64,000 nt of DNA from Candidatus Gastranaerophilales bacterium. Lineage in GTDB: Bacteria > Cyanobacteriota > Vampirovibrionia > Gastranaerophilales > Gastranaerophilaceae. Shown piece by piece: positions 1 to 7,333 of this stretch (positions are counted from its first letter, which is position 1; every line of letters starts with the position of its first letter). Below the pieces are notes generated by a model that saw only the letters and a list, made by a program, of their open reading frames with translations, ran no database searches and was not told the DNA's origin. A program made the position numbers and the translations under genes. The stretch lies in assembly GCA_900769355.1 (NCBI GenBank), contig CAAGGG010000015.1, forward strand, positions 1-64,000. Direction: 5' to 3'.

Positions 1-618
1 GGGGGCGGGGGGGGGGCGGCCGCACCCCGTGTTGGGGGGGGGGGCAAGCGTCACGGGGTACGTGTAGCTTGTTTATTTGATGGTTTAGCAGCTAAGCAGC
101 TAGGAAGCGAAGCAGCTAAGTTTGTAAAAGACGTTAGGACGATAAGACGTAAAGGCGATAAGTCCGAAACAGAAAAAGTTGTTTTGGTTGCCAATTGCAA
201 AGAACAAAAATCTATTGTCGGTTGGGCATACTTCCACAACAAAACTGTAAATTTATTACTTGCAGATGCAATGCATGGATTCTCTCTCCGAGGGAGAGAG
301 TTAGAGAGAGGGGTTGAAGGTAAATATAGAAGAAAAAATACACCCCTCTCCCGCATTCGTAACACTCGCTATACGCTCGTGAACGACTGTGACCTCTCAC
401 TCGGAGAGGTGGTTTCATCTATCCAATCGTACCCCTCACCCGAATTTCTAAATTCACTGTCGTTCATTAAGAAATTCTACCCTCTCCCCGTTGGGGCGAG
501 GGCAAAGTTTACAAAAGTTGCTCACGAAAATAGCAGCAATTTACGTCATTCTGAGGCTCTTCAGAGCCGAAAGAATCCAGCTTATTATTGTAATACAAGT
601 AAATTGAAAGGAATACAC
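1..618 (+). other. Repeat-built leader region upstream of the first prepilin gene
   Basis: The first 33 bases are G/C-rich low-complexity sequence that may be a contig edge. An 11-G tract follows at 34-44. From there to the prepilin ATG at 619, frame 1 has no stop codon, although the DNA is a chain of dispersed repeats: the GCAGCTAAGCAGCTAGGAAG type at about 90-121, the ACGATAAGACG type at about 131-180, a GGGAGAG-type element at about 274-420 (a homologue lies at 5988-6063) and a CATTCTGAG type at about 543-583. Codons GGC AAG CGT right after the G tract match the register that follows the tract at 30687-30696. Whether the open frame is translated is unknown. No start codon in good context is visible in frame before 619. 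Confidence 0.6.
34..44 (+). repeat. Poly-G tract (11 G), possible phase-variation repeat
   Basis: Eleven consecutive G follow GTT. Reading GTT-GGG from the codon boundary, 11 G gives GGC AAG CGT in the same frame as the prepilin at 619. This would be the ON register by analogy with the tracts at 25395 and 30687. The upstream start region is not convincingly present, since the sequence may begin at a contig edge. Confidence 0.5.
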
Positions 619-1311
619 ATGAACAACTTAACTAAAACGGTCTATTCACCACTCACTACTCACAATTCACTAAAGAAATCCGCATTTACTTTGGCTGAGG
701 TTCTCATCACCCTCGGTATTATTGGTGTTGTTGCGGCTCTAACCTTACCTTCTGTAGTAGCAAATTACAAAGAAAAGCAACTCACTACTGCGTGGAAAAA
801 GGCTTATTCAGACGTAGCCAATGCTACACTTTTGATGTCACAAAATAACGAAGATTTGTCAACAGAACAAAAAGTCGGAGAGGCTTTTGCAAAATATCTT
901 AAAGTAGACAATGTTTGTGACGCAAATAGAGGGGTTGAGCAAGGTTGTTGGAGAGAAAATACGAAAATATACAGTAAAGATGGTAGTTATGCTTATTCCG
1001 ATCCAACTGATATAGGCGGTGGGGGGGTATGTATGATTCTTACAAGCGGAACGTTATTTTGTATTGATTACGGTGGAAAGGTTTCACCTCTATATTTTGA
1101 TATAAATGGTTATTTAAAACCAAATACTAGAGGGAAAGATGTATTTTATGCATTATTTAATAGAGAAACCTATATGGTGAAACCGGCTAAAGGTTATTTA
1201 CAAAACTGGGGAGCAGCCGACTGTGATTGGATGCCTTGCACAAATGGGGACGGAACTTGTGAGGGGGATAATCTAGGCTATGGCTGTTCTGCAGAAAAAC
1301 TATTAAAATAA
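619..1311 (+). CDS. Type II/IV prepilin-like secreted protein (paralogue 1)
   Basis: 230 residues. A prepilin-type N-terminus (KKSAFTLAEVLITLGIIG) sits about 15-20 residues in: short leader, cleavage-type site before FTLAEV with the +5 Glu, then a hydrophobic helix. It is expected to be cleaved by PilD and assembled into a type IV pilus or type II pseudopilus. The ATG at 619 is chosen because AAAGGA lies 7-8 bases upstream. The C-terminal globular domain has paired cysteines, a C-x-GCW segment and a DINGYLKPNTRGKD motif. Residues of the first half are nearly identical at DNA level to the paralogue at 25630, while the C-terminal half differs. The frame is open far upstream through repeats and a poly-G tract, so a longer product is conceivable. 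The exact role (pilin, pseudopilin or adhesin) is unknown. Confidence 0.85.
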   Translation: MNNLTKTVYSPLTTHNSLKKSAFTLAEVLITLGIIGVVAALTLPSVVANYKEKQLTTAWKKAYSDVANATLLMSQNNEDLSTEQKVGEAFAKYLKVDNVCDANRGVEQGCWRENTKIYSKDGSYAYSDPTDIGGGGVCMILTSGTLFCIDYGGKVSPLYFDINGYLKPNTRGKDVFYALFNRETYMVKPAKGYLQNWGAADCDWMPCTNGDGTCEGDNLGYGCSAEKLLK

Positions 1312-1333
1312 TCTTAAAAGTTGGGCAGAGGGT

Positions 1334-1678
1334 CTATGCCTGTTTATATGAGTTATAAAAAATGTGGAAAACTTTTTCAGATGTATCGAATTTGCGGATG
1401 GAACAATGTTTCAATAGATAAACACTATCACCTGTTTCCAGCATTAAATCTATCCGTTTTTTAGAAACATTCCATCTGTCAAGAAAACTTGTAACTTTGT
1501 CGTTCGGATTGTTTGGTTTTATTTCAATAGTGCCGCTCATTTGGCGAATACCTGCCCCCTTCACCTCTTGCTCGTCAATGTAAACAGATGAATAATTTTG
1601 AGTTGCACCAGGCAATATATTTATTTCCGCCTGAAAATTCAAATTTGTTTCTAACTCTGTGATGATGACTTTTTGCAT
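1334..1678 (-). CDS. Hypothetical protein
   Basis: 114 residues, no recognised family. It starts MQKVIITELETNL and has alternating beta-type hydrophobic patterns (for example EVKGAGIRQMSGTIEI and DSVYLLKHCSIRKF), so a small beta-rich cytoplasmic fold is likely. No signal peptide or membrane segment. It lies between a prepilin gene on the other strand and tRNA-Val. Normal codon use for this window suggests it is real. Confidence 0.55.
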   Translation of the reverse strand: MQKVIITELETNLNFQAEINILPGATQNYSSVYIDEQEVKGAGIRQMSGTIEIKPNNPNDKVTSFLDRWNVSKKRIDLMLETGDSVYLLKHCSIRKFDTSEKVFHIFYNSYKQA

Positions 1679-1699
1679 AAACTCAATCCTTAAATTTTA

Positions 1700-1775
1700 T
1701 GGTGGGCGATACGTGACTCGAACACGTGACCCCCACAACGTCAATGTGGTGCGCTACCAACTGCGCTAATCGCCC
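1700..1775 (-). tRNA. tRNA-Val (anticodon GAC)
   Basis: On the minus strand the cloverleaf reads: acceptor GGGCGAT pairing with ATCGCCC, D arm GCGC/GCGC, anticodon stem CCACA/TGTGG with loop TTGACGT (anticodon GAC), T arm ACGTG-TTCGAGT-CACGT, discriminator A and an encoded CCA (1700-1702). All stems pair. Confidence 0.95.
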
Positions 1776-1983
1776 GAAATATTTTATTAGTGTTGTTGAC
1801 GGTGCGCTACCCCTCTCGCTGACGTGACATTTAGTCATATTTGCGTCTTGCTTGCTCGCGTTTAACGGCATTTCGTATTTTGTTTCCGTGACGTTGTCAC
1901 TAACACAAAATAGCTTCAGCCTCAGCTCGCAAGCGCTCGGCAGAGTGCTAATCGCCCTCACTTCCCTATTTTACCATAAAATC
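1776..1983. other. Short intergenic region with tRNA-like fragments
   Basis: No gene is seen. GGTGCGCTACC at about 1801 and GCTAATCGCCC at about 1948 repeat pieces of the neighbouring tRNA-Val (its D-arm side and acceptor side). They may be remains of a partial tRNA duplication. Confidence 0.4.
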
Positions 1984-2685
1984 TTAAAAATTCATAGCAT
2001 CAATTTGTTGTAAAATATTTTGAATATCTTTTACAAGCTCTGCTTCAATATATAAAAGTTCCTTTTTAGTGTAATCGTCGCCTTCGTATTTAACTTTTGC
2101 CAATTTCAACATAACAATTTTGTTGAATGACAAGTAATTTGAAACAAATTCGATAATATCTATTGCGCGATACGGAACGGCACAATTGTGAAGCCTTAGC
2201 ACTGATCTGAAAATTACAAGCAATGTCTTGATTACATTTGACAAAAGCTTTTTCATTTCTTTGTCAGAATTTATGTTCATCAAAAAGTTATTTTTATACT
2301 TCAATAACAAATTTTTTGTTTCAGATTCGCATTGAAGTCGTAAGAAATGTTTATTTATATATATTGAAGGCACAAGATCTTCGCCATAAATAAGTCTGTA
2401 ATTTTCTTTAATGTCGGCATATTCGATTGAATAAACGTCAAAAGATGAATGCCACTCTTCTCTGTTCATAATTACAGGAATAGGATTTTTAGCTTTAACC
2501 CATTTGCGAACAGGTTTTGAAATTGCGTACAAATCTTCTGCATTTAATGTGTTAGTTATAATCATTAAGTTTAGGTTGTTTTTTGCATCATCAACATTTG
2601 CCTGTGAGCCGAAAGCAATTACTGATGCTAAGTTGTCGCCTAATTCTTCTTTTAAATTTTCTATTAATTTATCTAAATTTTTCAT
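1984..2685 (-). CDS. Nucleotidyltransferase-fold protein, degenerate active site
   Basis: 233 residues. The N-terminal 100 residues resemble a minimal nucleotidyltransferase (polymerase beta fold): the family motif GSxxxG...SDxDL appears here as FGSQANVDDAKNNLNLMII. Both metal-binding aspartates of the usual DxD are replaced by Asn, so catalysis is doubtful. The C-terminal half is helical (around residues 115-230), as in HEPN/substrate-binding partners. Start ATG at 2685 has AGGTGAA upstream. It lies upstream of nothing obviously related. An aminoglycoside-nucleotidyltransferase-like or antitoxin-like role is possible but not supported by neighbours. Confidence 0.6.
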   Translation of the reverse strand: MKNLDKLIENLKEELGDNLASVIAFGSQANVDDAKNNLNLMIITNTLNAEDLYAISKPVRKWVKAKNPIPVIMNREEWHSSFDVYSIEYADIKENYRLIYGEDLVPSIYINKHFLRLQCESETKNLLLKYKNNFLMNINSDKEMKKLLSNVIKTLLVIFRSVLRLHNCAVPYRAIDIIEFVSNYLSFNKIVMLKLAKVKYEGDDYTKKELLYIEAELVKDIQNILQQIDAMNF

Positions 2686-2714
2686 ATTTCACCTGCTAAA
2701 TAAAATTTTTGTTT

Positions 2715-3404
2715 TTACCAACTTCCTGAACAGCCGCAACCGCCAAAGCCGCCGCCACCACCGAAGCCACCAAAACTTCCACTGTTGAATCTTCTGCCCC
2801 TATTTGGAGAAAAAATTGCGAGTAAAACAGCAATCGGATATAACCACCAAGGATAATTCTCGCCGCTGTTTTTTCGGCTTGAATTTGTTGTTCTGTCGGG
2901 ACATTTACCTTGTTTTGTTATCTGAACTCCTTCTGCTTGTGCAATTGTATCTGCTAAAAGATAAGTCCCACGTTGAATTCCGCTTTGATAATCCTCTTTT
3001 TTATAATACGGAAGAATGTCATCATCACGAATGTTTTCCGCAGAATTTAATATTTGTTCAATTCCAGTTCCAAGCTCAATTCGCATTTTTCTTTCGGTAG
3101 GTGCTGTCAAGAATACAACGCCATTATTCTTTCCTTTTGCACCGAGTTTATAAGAACGTCCGATATCAATTGCGACTTCTTCAACAGTTTTCCCGTTTAA
3201 AGAAGGAAGAGTTACGACAACAAGATCTGCTCCGGATTTTTTCTGCAAGTCCCAAAGCGTCATATTCAAGTCGTTTTCAACTTGTGGAGAAAGTAAATCT
3301 GCTTCATCGGCAATAAATCCGTTGAAATTTAGAGTTATTGCATCTGCTCTAACTCCAATAAATAAAATAAGTAATAAACCCAAAAGCCAACATTTTTTAA
3401 TCAT
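2715..3404 (-). CDS. TPM-domain membrane protein (YgcG/Psb32 family)
   Basis: 229 residues. Signal peptide or first membrane anchor at residues 1-20. A TPM domain follows (about 25-160) with the family features NGFIADEADLLS near the start and KNNGVVFLTAPTERKMRIELGTG in the middle. A membrane segment (WWLYPIAVLLAIF) comes next, then a Gly/Phe/Ser-rich tail ending in GGCGCSGSW. TPM proteins are membrane-anchored extracytoplasmic domains; relatives act in photosystem II repair or have unknown roles. The start is set at 3404, not further upstream, because a consensus promoter ends 6 bases before this ATG and an upstream start would run into tRNA-Cys. No Shine-Dalgarno: the mRNA is probably leaderless. 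Confidence 0.85.
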   Translation of the reverse strand: MIKKCWLLGLLLILFIGVRADAITLNFNGFIADEADLLSPQVENDLNMTLWDLQKKSGADLVVVTLPSLNGKTVEEVAIDIGRSYKLGAKGKNNGVVFLTAPTERKMRIELGTGIEQILNSAENIRDDDILPYYKKEDYQSGIQRGTYLLADTIAQAEGVQITKQGKCPDRTTNSSRKNSGENYPWWLYPIAVLLAIFSPNRGRRFNSGSFGGFGGGGGFGGCGCSGSW

Positions 3405-3439
3405 ATATAAATTATAAACGTATATACGATTTATGTCAA
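3405..3439 (-). promoter_or_regulatory. Sigma-70 type promoter for the TPM gene (leaderless)
   Basis: On the minus strand: TTGACA (3439-3434), 17-base spacer, TATAAT (3416-3411), 6 bases, then ATG at 3404. Spacing places the transcription start at or next to the A of the ATG. Confidence 0.8.
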
Positions 3440-3477
3440 TATTAAACACCAATAAATAATACAAAAATAAACAAAAA

Positions 3478-3549
3478 AGGCGACACCCAGATTCGAACTG
3501 GGGGATAAGAGCTTTGCAGGCTCCTGCCTTACCACTTGGCCATGTCGCC
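3478..3549 (-). tRNA. tRNA-Cys (anticodon GCA)
   Basis: Minus strand: acceptor GGCGACA/TGTCGCC, anticodon stem GGAGC/GCTCT (with a terminal wobble pair) around loop CTGCAAA (anticodon GCA), T arm CCCAG-TTCGAAT-CTGGG, and discriminator U typical for tRNA-Cys. CCA is not encoded. Confidence 0.93.
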
Positions 3550-3660
3550 ACCTCGTTTCTCTATGATAGAAAAGACATGATTAAATGTCAAGTCACTATG
3601 ATTGCTAATTCTAATAAAGATAGATAAATTTGTGTAAAAATTTCGTGATATCATGTATTT

Positions 3661-4839
3661 ATGCAAAAGTTGGAAGATTTTAAATCCGAAATAAACAAGT
3701 GTTCAAAATGTGGACTATGCCAATCAGTTTGTCCCATTTATAAGCTTACGGGGAACGATTGTGCGGTCTCTCGCGGAAAATTTGTTATGCTCGAAGGGGT
3801 TTTGAAAGGTGATTTAAAGCTTAATCAAAATATAAATAAATATCTTGATTTGTGTTTGAAGTGTAATAAGTGTTCCGATTTTTGCCCGAGTGCAATTGAT
3901 GTTTGCAAAATTTTTGAAACTGCAAAATATGAATATGTGAAAAATACTTTTTGGGGCAAAATTGTTTTCTTGTTGGAGTCCAAGTTCGTTTTTGGAAACT
4001 TTTTGAAAATCGGCAAGTTTTTAAAAAGATATACGCTGTCAAACTCTTCCTCCAATGTGGTAGAGGGGCACGCAAAGCAAAGGGTGAGGGGAGCTGGACT
4101 TAAACTCCTTTATTTTAAAGGCTGCGTAAATAATATTTTACCTCAGACGGACGATTTTTTACATAAGTTGTTTGACAATTCTGATGTTGAAATTATTGAA
4201 AAAGATTTTGACTGCTGTGGCTTGCCGTTTTTGTCAAGCGGAAACTTGGCGCGATTTGAGGAAGTAAAAGAGCACAACCTTGCGCTTATGGATTGTGATT
4301 TTGATTACGTTTTGACGGATTGCGCAAGCTGTGAAAGCACGTTGAAAAAATATTTTGGTCATTTTGATGGGGATAAACAAGAATTTTGCACGAAGAATCT
4401 TGATAATAAGATTTTTTGCTCAGCCGCTCAGAATGATGATATAAAATTTATAAACCTTGGAGAACTTGTCGCTCAACAAGATATAAAATTCAAGTTTGAA
4501 AAACCTGTAAAAGTGACATTTCACAAGCCTTGTCATCTGGAAAACGATGATTTTTGGCAAAAAATTCTTACAAATTGTGAAAATATTGAATATGTCAAAA
4601 TGCAAGATTATGACGAATGCTGTGGTTTTTCGGGGGAATTTGCGATTAAAAATCCTAAAATTGCAACACAATTAATGAAGCAAAAAGCTCAAAATGTCGC
4701 AGCAACAGGAGCGGATTACGTTGTGACAACTTGCCCTGCTTGTGTGATAGGGTTGAATCGAGGTTTAATAGGCGTAAAAAAATCGCCTAAAGTTGTATCT
4801 CTAAGCGATTTTTTAAGTCTTGCGTCAATTGAACATTAA
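3661..4839 (+). CDS. glcF: Fe-S oxidoreductase, glycolate oxidase iron-sulfur subunit type
   Basis: 392 residues. Two [4Fe-4S] ferredoxin motifs, C14-x2-C17-x2-C20-x3-C24P and C65-x2-C68-x2-C71-x3-C75P, are followed by two CCG (heterodisulfide-reductase type) domains with DCCGLP...CASC and ECCGFSG...CPAC. This is the GlcF/LutA-like architecture. It would carry electrons from an FAD-dependent 2-hydroxyacid oxidase in the cytoplasm or at the membrane. No GlcD-like flavoprotein partner is adjacent, so the substrate is unknown. Residues around 130-140 (NVVEGHAKQRVRGAG) are coded by DNA resembling a dispersed GGGTGAGGGG repeat and may be a tolerated insertion. The start has a TATCAT box 6 bases upstream and no Shine-Dalgarno. 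Confidence 0.8.
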   Translation: MQKLEDFKSEINKCSKCGLCQSVCPIYKLTGNDCAVSRGKFVMLEGVLKGDLKLNQNINKYLDLCLKCNKCSDFCPSAIDVCKIFETAKYEYVKNTFWGKIVFLLESKFVFGNFLKIGKFLKRYTLSNSSSNVVEGHAKQRVRGAGLKLLYFKGCVNNILPQTDDFLHKLFDNSDVEIIEKDFDCCGLPFLSSGNLARFEEVKEHNLALMDCDFDYVLTDCASCESTLKKYFGHFDGDKQEFCTKNLDNKIFCSAAQNDDIKFINLGELVAQQDIKFKFEKPVKVTFHKPCHLENDDFWQKILTNCENIEYVKMQDYDECCGFSGEFAIKNPKIATQLMKQKAQNVAATGADYVVTTCPACVIGLNRGLIGVKKSPKVVSLSDFLSLASIEH

Positions 4840-4859
4840 TCTATTTCAAAATTCATGAT

Positions 4860-4879
4860 GGCGGGGTGGGTACCCCGCC
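4860..4879. repeat. REP-like palindrome, GGCGGGGTA type
   Basis: A 9-base stem GGCGGGGTG/TACCCCGCC (one G-T wobble) with a 2-base loop, flanked by CATGAT and CTAC as in other copies. It lies between convergent genes and may act as a bidirectional terminator. Confidence 0.8.
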
Positions 4880-4920
4880 CTACTATAAAGTTAATTGCTT
4901 GCGTCAATTAAGTATTAATA

Positions 4921-5733
4921 TTACTTACCGAGTTCAGAAGCTTTTTTAGTTGTTTTGTCGATTACGTCATAGAAAAGTTTGTCAGAGTGTTCGTCATTCA
5001 TAACAGAAATTCCGACAAATGTACAGCCGCCTTTTGTTGCGACGTTATCAATTAAGGTTTGAACAGGGATTTCGCCACGTTGCATAACCATTTTGGCTGA
5101 ACCGATTGCTGTTTGAGTTGCCAGTTCAAGGGATTTGTCGTAGTCAAGTCCAAGTTTTTCGCCTGTACGAGCCATATCTTCAATAACCTTATAGAAAAAA
5201 GCCGGTCCTGAGCCTGAAATTGCTGTTACTATATTCATTTGAGATTCGGTTACTTCAATAGCTTTTCCAATATTTGAAAGTAGTTCAAGAACAAATTCGG
5301 CGTCCTCTTCGTTTGCATAAGCACCTTTACAAACTCCGCTCATGCCTTCCAAAACAAGTGCCGGAGTGTTTGGCATTACACGAACAACCCTTTGTGAACC
5401 GATTATTTTTTCGATTTTTGAAGTCGAAACACCTGCACAAATTGAAACCAAAAGTTTTTCAGGAGTCAATTCGTCTTTGATTTCTTCCAAAATTGCAGCT
5501 GCATAGTTCGGCTTTGTTGCTATAAATACAACATCGCTTTCCATAACAAGAGCTCTGTTGTCTGTAATTACGTCAATTCCAAGTCTTTGAGAGGCTAATT
5601 CTGCGATCTCACAATTTACTTCAGAACCTTTAATGTTTTCTTTTGCAACAAATTTTGAAGAAATGGTGCCTTTAATGATGGCACTAGCCATTTTCCCGCA
5701 CCCGATAAATCCGATTTTACATTTTTTGTTCAT
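4921..5733 (-). CDS. proC: Pyrroline-5-carboxylate reductase
   Basis: 270 residues, the usual length. It reduces pyrroline-5-carboxylate to proline with NAD(P)H in the cytoplasm. An N-terminal Rossmann motif (IGFIGCGKMASAIIKG) is followed by VFIATKPN, and the C-terminal family signature is seen as SGSGPAFFYKVIEDMA...GLDYDKSLELATQT and ATKGGCT. Convergent with the upstream Fe-S gene, divergent from rpmH. Confidence 0.97.
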   Translation of the reverse strand: MNKKCKIGFIGCGKMASAIIKGTISSKFVAKENIKGSEVNCEIAELASQRLGIDVITDNRALVMESDVVFIATKPNYAAAILEEIKDELTPEKLLVSICAGVSTSKIEKIIGSQRVVRVMPNTPALVLEGMSGVCKGAYANEEDAEFVLELLSNIGKAIEVTESQMNIVTAISGSGPAFFYKVIEDMARTGEKLGLDYDKSLELATQTAIGSAKMVMQRGEIPVQTLIDNVATKGGCTFVGISVMNDEHSDKLFYDVIDKTTKKASELGK

Positions 5734-5830
5734 ATTATTTAACCTGTCTTTCCATAATAGTTGACTATTATTTATTTTTAATTTACATTGGAATTATACG
5801 ACAAATATAAATTAAAAGGAATAAAGAAAA

Positions 5831-5983
5831 ATGAGACGTACACTAGAAGGAACAAAAGTAAAAAGACAACACGTAAGTGGTTTTAGAGCTAGAATGGCAA
5901 CCCCTGGCGGACAAGAAGTTATCAACAGACGTCGTGCTAAAGGTCGTCATAAATTAGCTATCTCTGCTAAAAAACGTGCTTAA
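5831..5983 (+). CDS. rpmH: 50S ribosomal protein L34
   Basis: 50 residues, beginning MRRTLEGTKVKRQ and containing FRARMATPGGQEVINRRRAK and KGRHKL, the conserved L34 pattern. Strong AAAAGGA sits about 10 bases upstream of the ATG. It precedes rnpA as in most bacteria. Confidence 0.98.
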   Translation: MRRTLEGTKVKRQHVSGFRARMATPGGQEVINRRRAKGRHKLAISAKKRA

Positions 5984-5987
5984 TTAT

Positions 5988-6063
5988 CCTTTCCTCGTCC
6001 CTATGTGGGAGAGGTCGCAGTTGTGCATGAGCTTTGCGAATGTTACAAGTGCGGGTGAGGGGA
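5988..6063. repeat. Dispersed GGGAGAG-type repeat
   Basis: About 75 bases bounded by CCTTTCCTCG and GTGAGGGGAAAA. The internal segment (GAGAGGTC..CAGT...GCGAATGTTAC...TGCGGGTGAGG) is homologous, in inverse orientation, to 345-405 in the first prepilin leader. Located between rpmH and rnpA. Confidence 0.65.
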
Positions 6064-6083
6064 AAATAAGTAAAAATACTTCA

Positions 6084-6118
6084 AATACAGCAGGTCTTTT
6101 TGTTAGACATGCTGTATT
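6084..6118 (+). promoter_or_regulatory. Stem-loop between rpmH and rnpA
   Basis: AATACAGCA pairs with TGCTGTATT. After one G/A mismatch GTCT pairs with AGAC around a 7-base loop. There is no following T tract, so it looks like an mRNA processing or attenuation hairpin rather than a terminator. Confidence 0.55.
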
Positions 6119-6199
6119 GTTGTGAGTAGGTGAGCGGTTGTTTTTTAGTTAGCTTCATCTTCAAAATCAAAGATTTCGGTTCTCTCGCAAGTGGAGAAC

Positions 6200-6571
6200 A
6201 TGAAAGTTTATAAAATGTTACCAAAACAATTCAGACTTAAAAATAAAGCAGCCTTTTCTGCAACATATAGAGTAAAAAATTCCACACATAAGGGTGGAGT
6301 GACTATGTTTGCTGGAATTTTGAAAAAAGATGCTGAAACTCCGACTCGTGTCGGGTTTGTCGTTTCTAAAAAAACTCATAAGCGAGCTGTAAAACGTAAT
6401 CGTCTAAAACGCTTGATGAGAGAAAGTTACAGACTTGCAATTAAAAATAATGAACTCGGAAATTCTCAAAAATATCTTTCTTTAATTTTTGTTGGAACAG
6501 AACATGCTTTGGGCAAAAGTTTTGACGAAATTCAAAATATAATTAAAAATCTTATACAAAGGTTGAAATAA
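6200..6571 (+). CDS. rnpA: Ribonuclease P protein component
   Basis: 123 residues from the ATG at 6200. Protein subunit of RNase P, which binds the catalytic RNA for tRNA 5' maturation. Family features: MLPKQFRLKNKAAF at the start, the RVGFVVSKKTHKRAVKRNRLKR signature and LMRESYR. Start is uncertain: 6200 has GGAG only three bases away, a GTG at 6191 is in frame, and the ATG at 6215 gives the classic MLPK start. The stop overlaps the next ATG (TAATG), so translation of the following gene is probably coupled. Confidence 0.95.
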   Translation: MKVYKMLPKQFRLKNKAAFSATYRVKNSTHKGGVTMFAGILKKDAETPTRVGFVVSKKTHKRAVKRNRLKRLMRESYRLAIKNNELGNSQKYLSLIFVGTEHALGKSFDEIQNIIKNLIQRLK

Positions 6572-7092
6572 TGCTAGAAGGTGTTTTTGCCGAAAATGTC
6601 TTGACGCACCCGAATGTCAGACCATATCCGCAGCAACCGCAGGAGACTTCCGGTTATTATGTTGGTACTCAGGCGATTTACAGATATTCTTTGAAAGATT
6701 CTGATTATCCGACTTTGATTATTACAGATCCGCTTTTTGATAATGCTGGCGGAGTGATTAATTCCGGTTATTATGAGTTGGCACTTTCTGATATGCGGGA
6801 TTTTTTAATTCTTATACAATCTAAAAATCCTGTGGCAGTTATTCCTGTCATTAAGATTGAGGAAGATGCGACAGAGGCTGCAAGATTAAATAATAAAAAA
6901 GTAAAAAAAGAGTTGAAAAAAGAAGAAAAAGCAAGAAAAGATACTAATGAAAAACGGGCTAAGGTTGGTATGAAACCAGATGAACCTGAAATTCACATGG
7001 AAGCGTCTATTGAATATGTTCCGACTGGGCAATACTATCTGATAAAGTACCAACGAGGGGCGATAAAAGCTTGGGGTGCCTTTAAAGGTTAA
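6571..7092 (+). CDS. Hypothetical protein downstream of rnpA
   Basis: 173 residues, no recognised family. Start codon overlaps the rnpA stop by one base. Residues 35-95 look like a beta-alpha fold (YYVGTQAIYRYSL, YPTLIITDPLF). Residues 105-140 are a highly charged Lys/Glu helix (KKVKKELKKEEKARKD), then a short beta end. It occupies the slot where yidD and yidC usually follow rnpA. It is neither: yidD is found at 40782. Confidence 0.75.
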   Translation: MLEGVFAENVLTHPNVRPYPQQPQETSGYYVGTQAIYRYSLKDSDYPTLIITDPLFDNAGGVINSGYYELALSDMRDFLILIQSKNPVAVIPVIKIEEDATEAARLNNKKVKKELKKEEKARKDTNEKRAKVGMKPDEPEIHMEASIEYVPTGQYYLIKYQRGAIKAWGAFKG

Positions 7093-7333
7093 AATTAATG
7101 TTAATATTTCTTAAAATTTTCTAAAGTTTTGCAATTTTCAAACCGTAAAATACTTTATAAAGGTATGTGCAATCATGAAAATTTTTAATTTTTTAAAAAA
7201 GGAGAATAAGCTTATGGTTTAAAAGAAGAGATGATTAATATTTTGTTACATAATGGCAAATTTTTATTTGTTCTTTTTTTCTATGTAATACAATGCAAAT
7301 ACAAGTGATTCATAATTATAAGGAGTATGACTT

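Noticed and set aside
1..33. First 33 G/C-rich bases as a biological feature
   Set aside because: Low complexity at a possible contig edge; may be an assembly artefact.
184..618. Calling the prepilin start at the TTG at 184
   Set aside because: No ribosome binding site there; the sequence is repeat-derived and the ATG at 619 has a good site. The open frame is reported as an observation.
1683..1961. Minus-strand ORF across tRNA-Val
   Set aside because: Covers the whole tRNA gene; no coding features.
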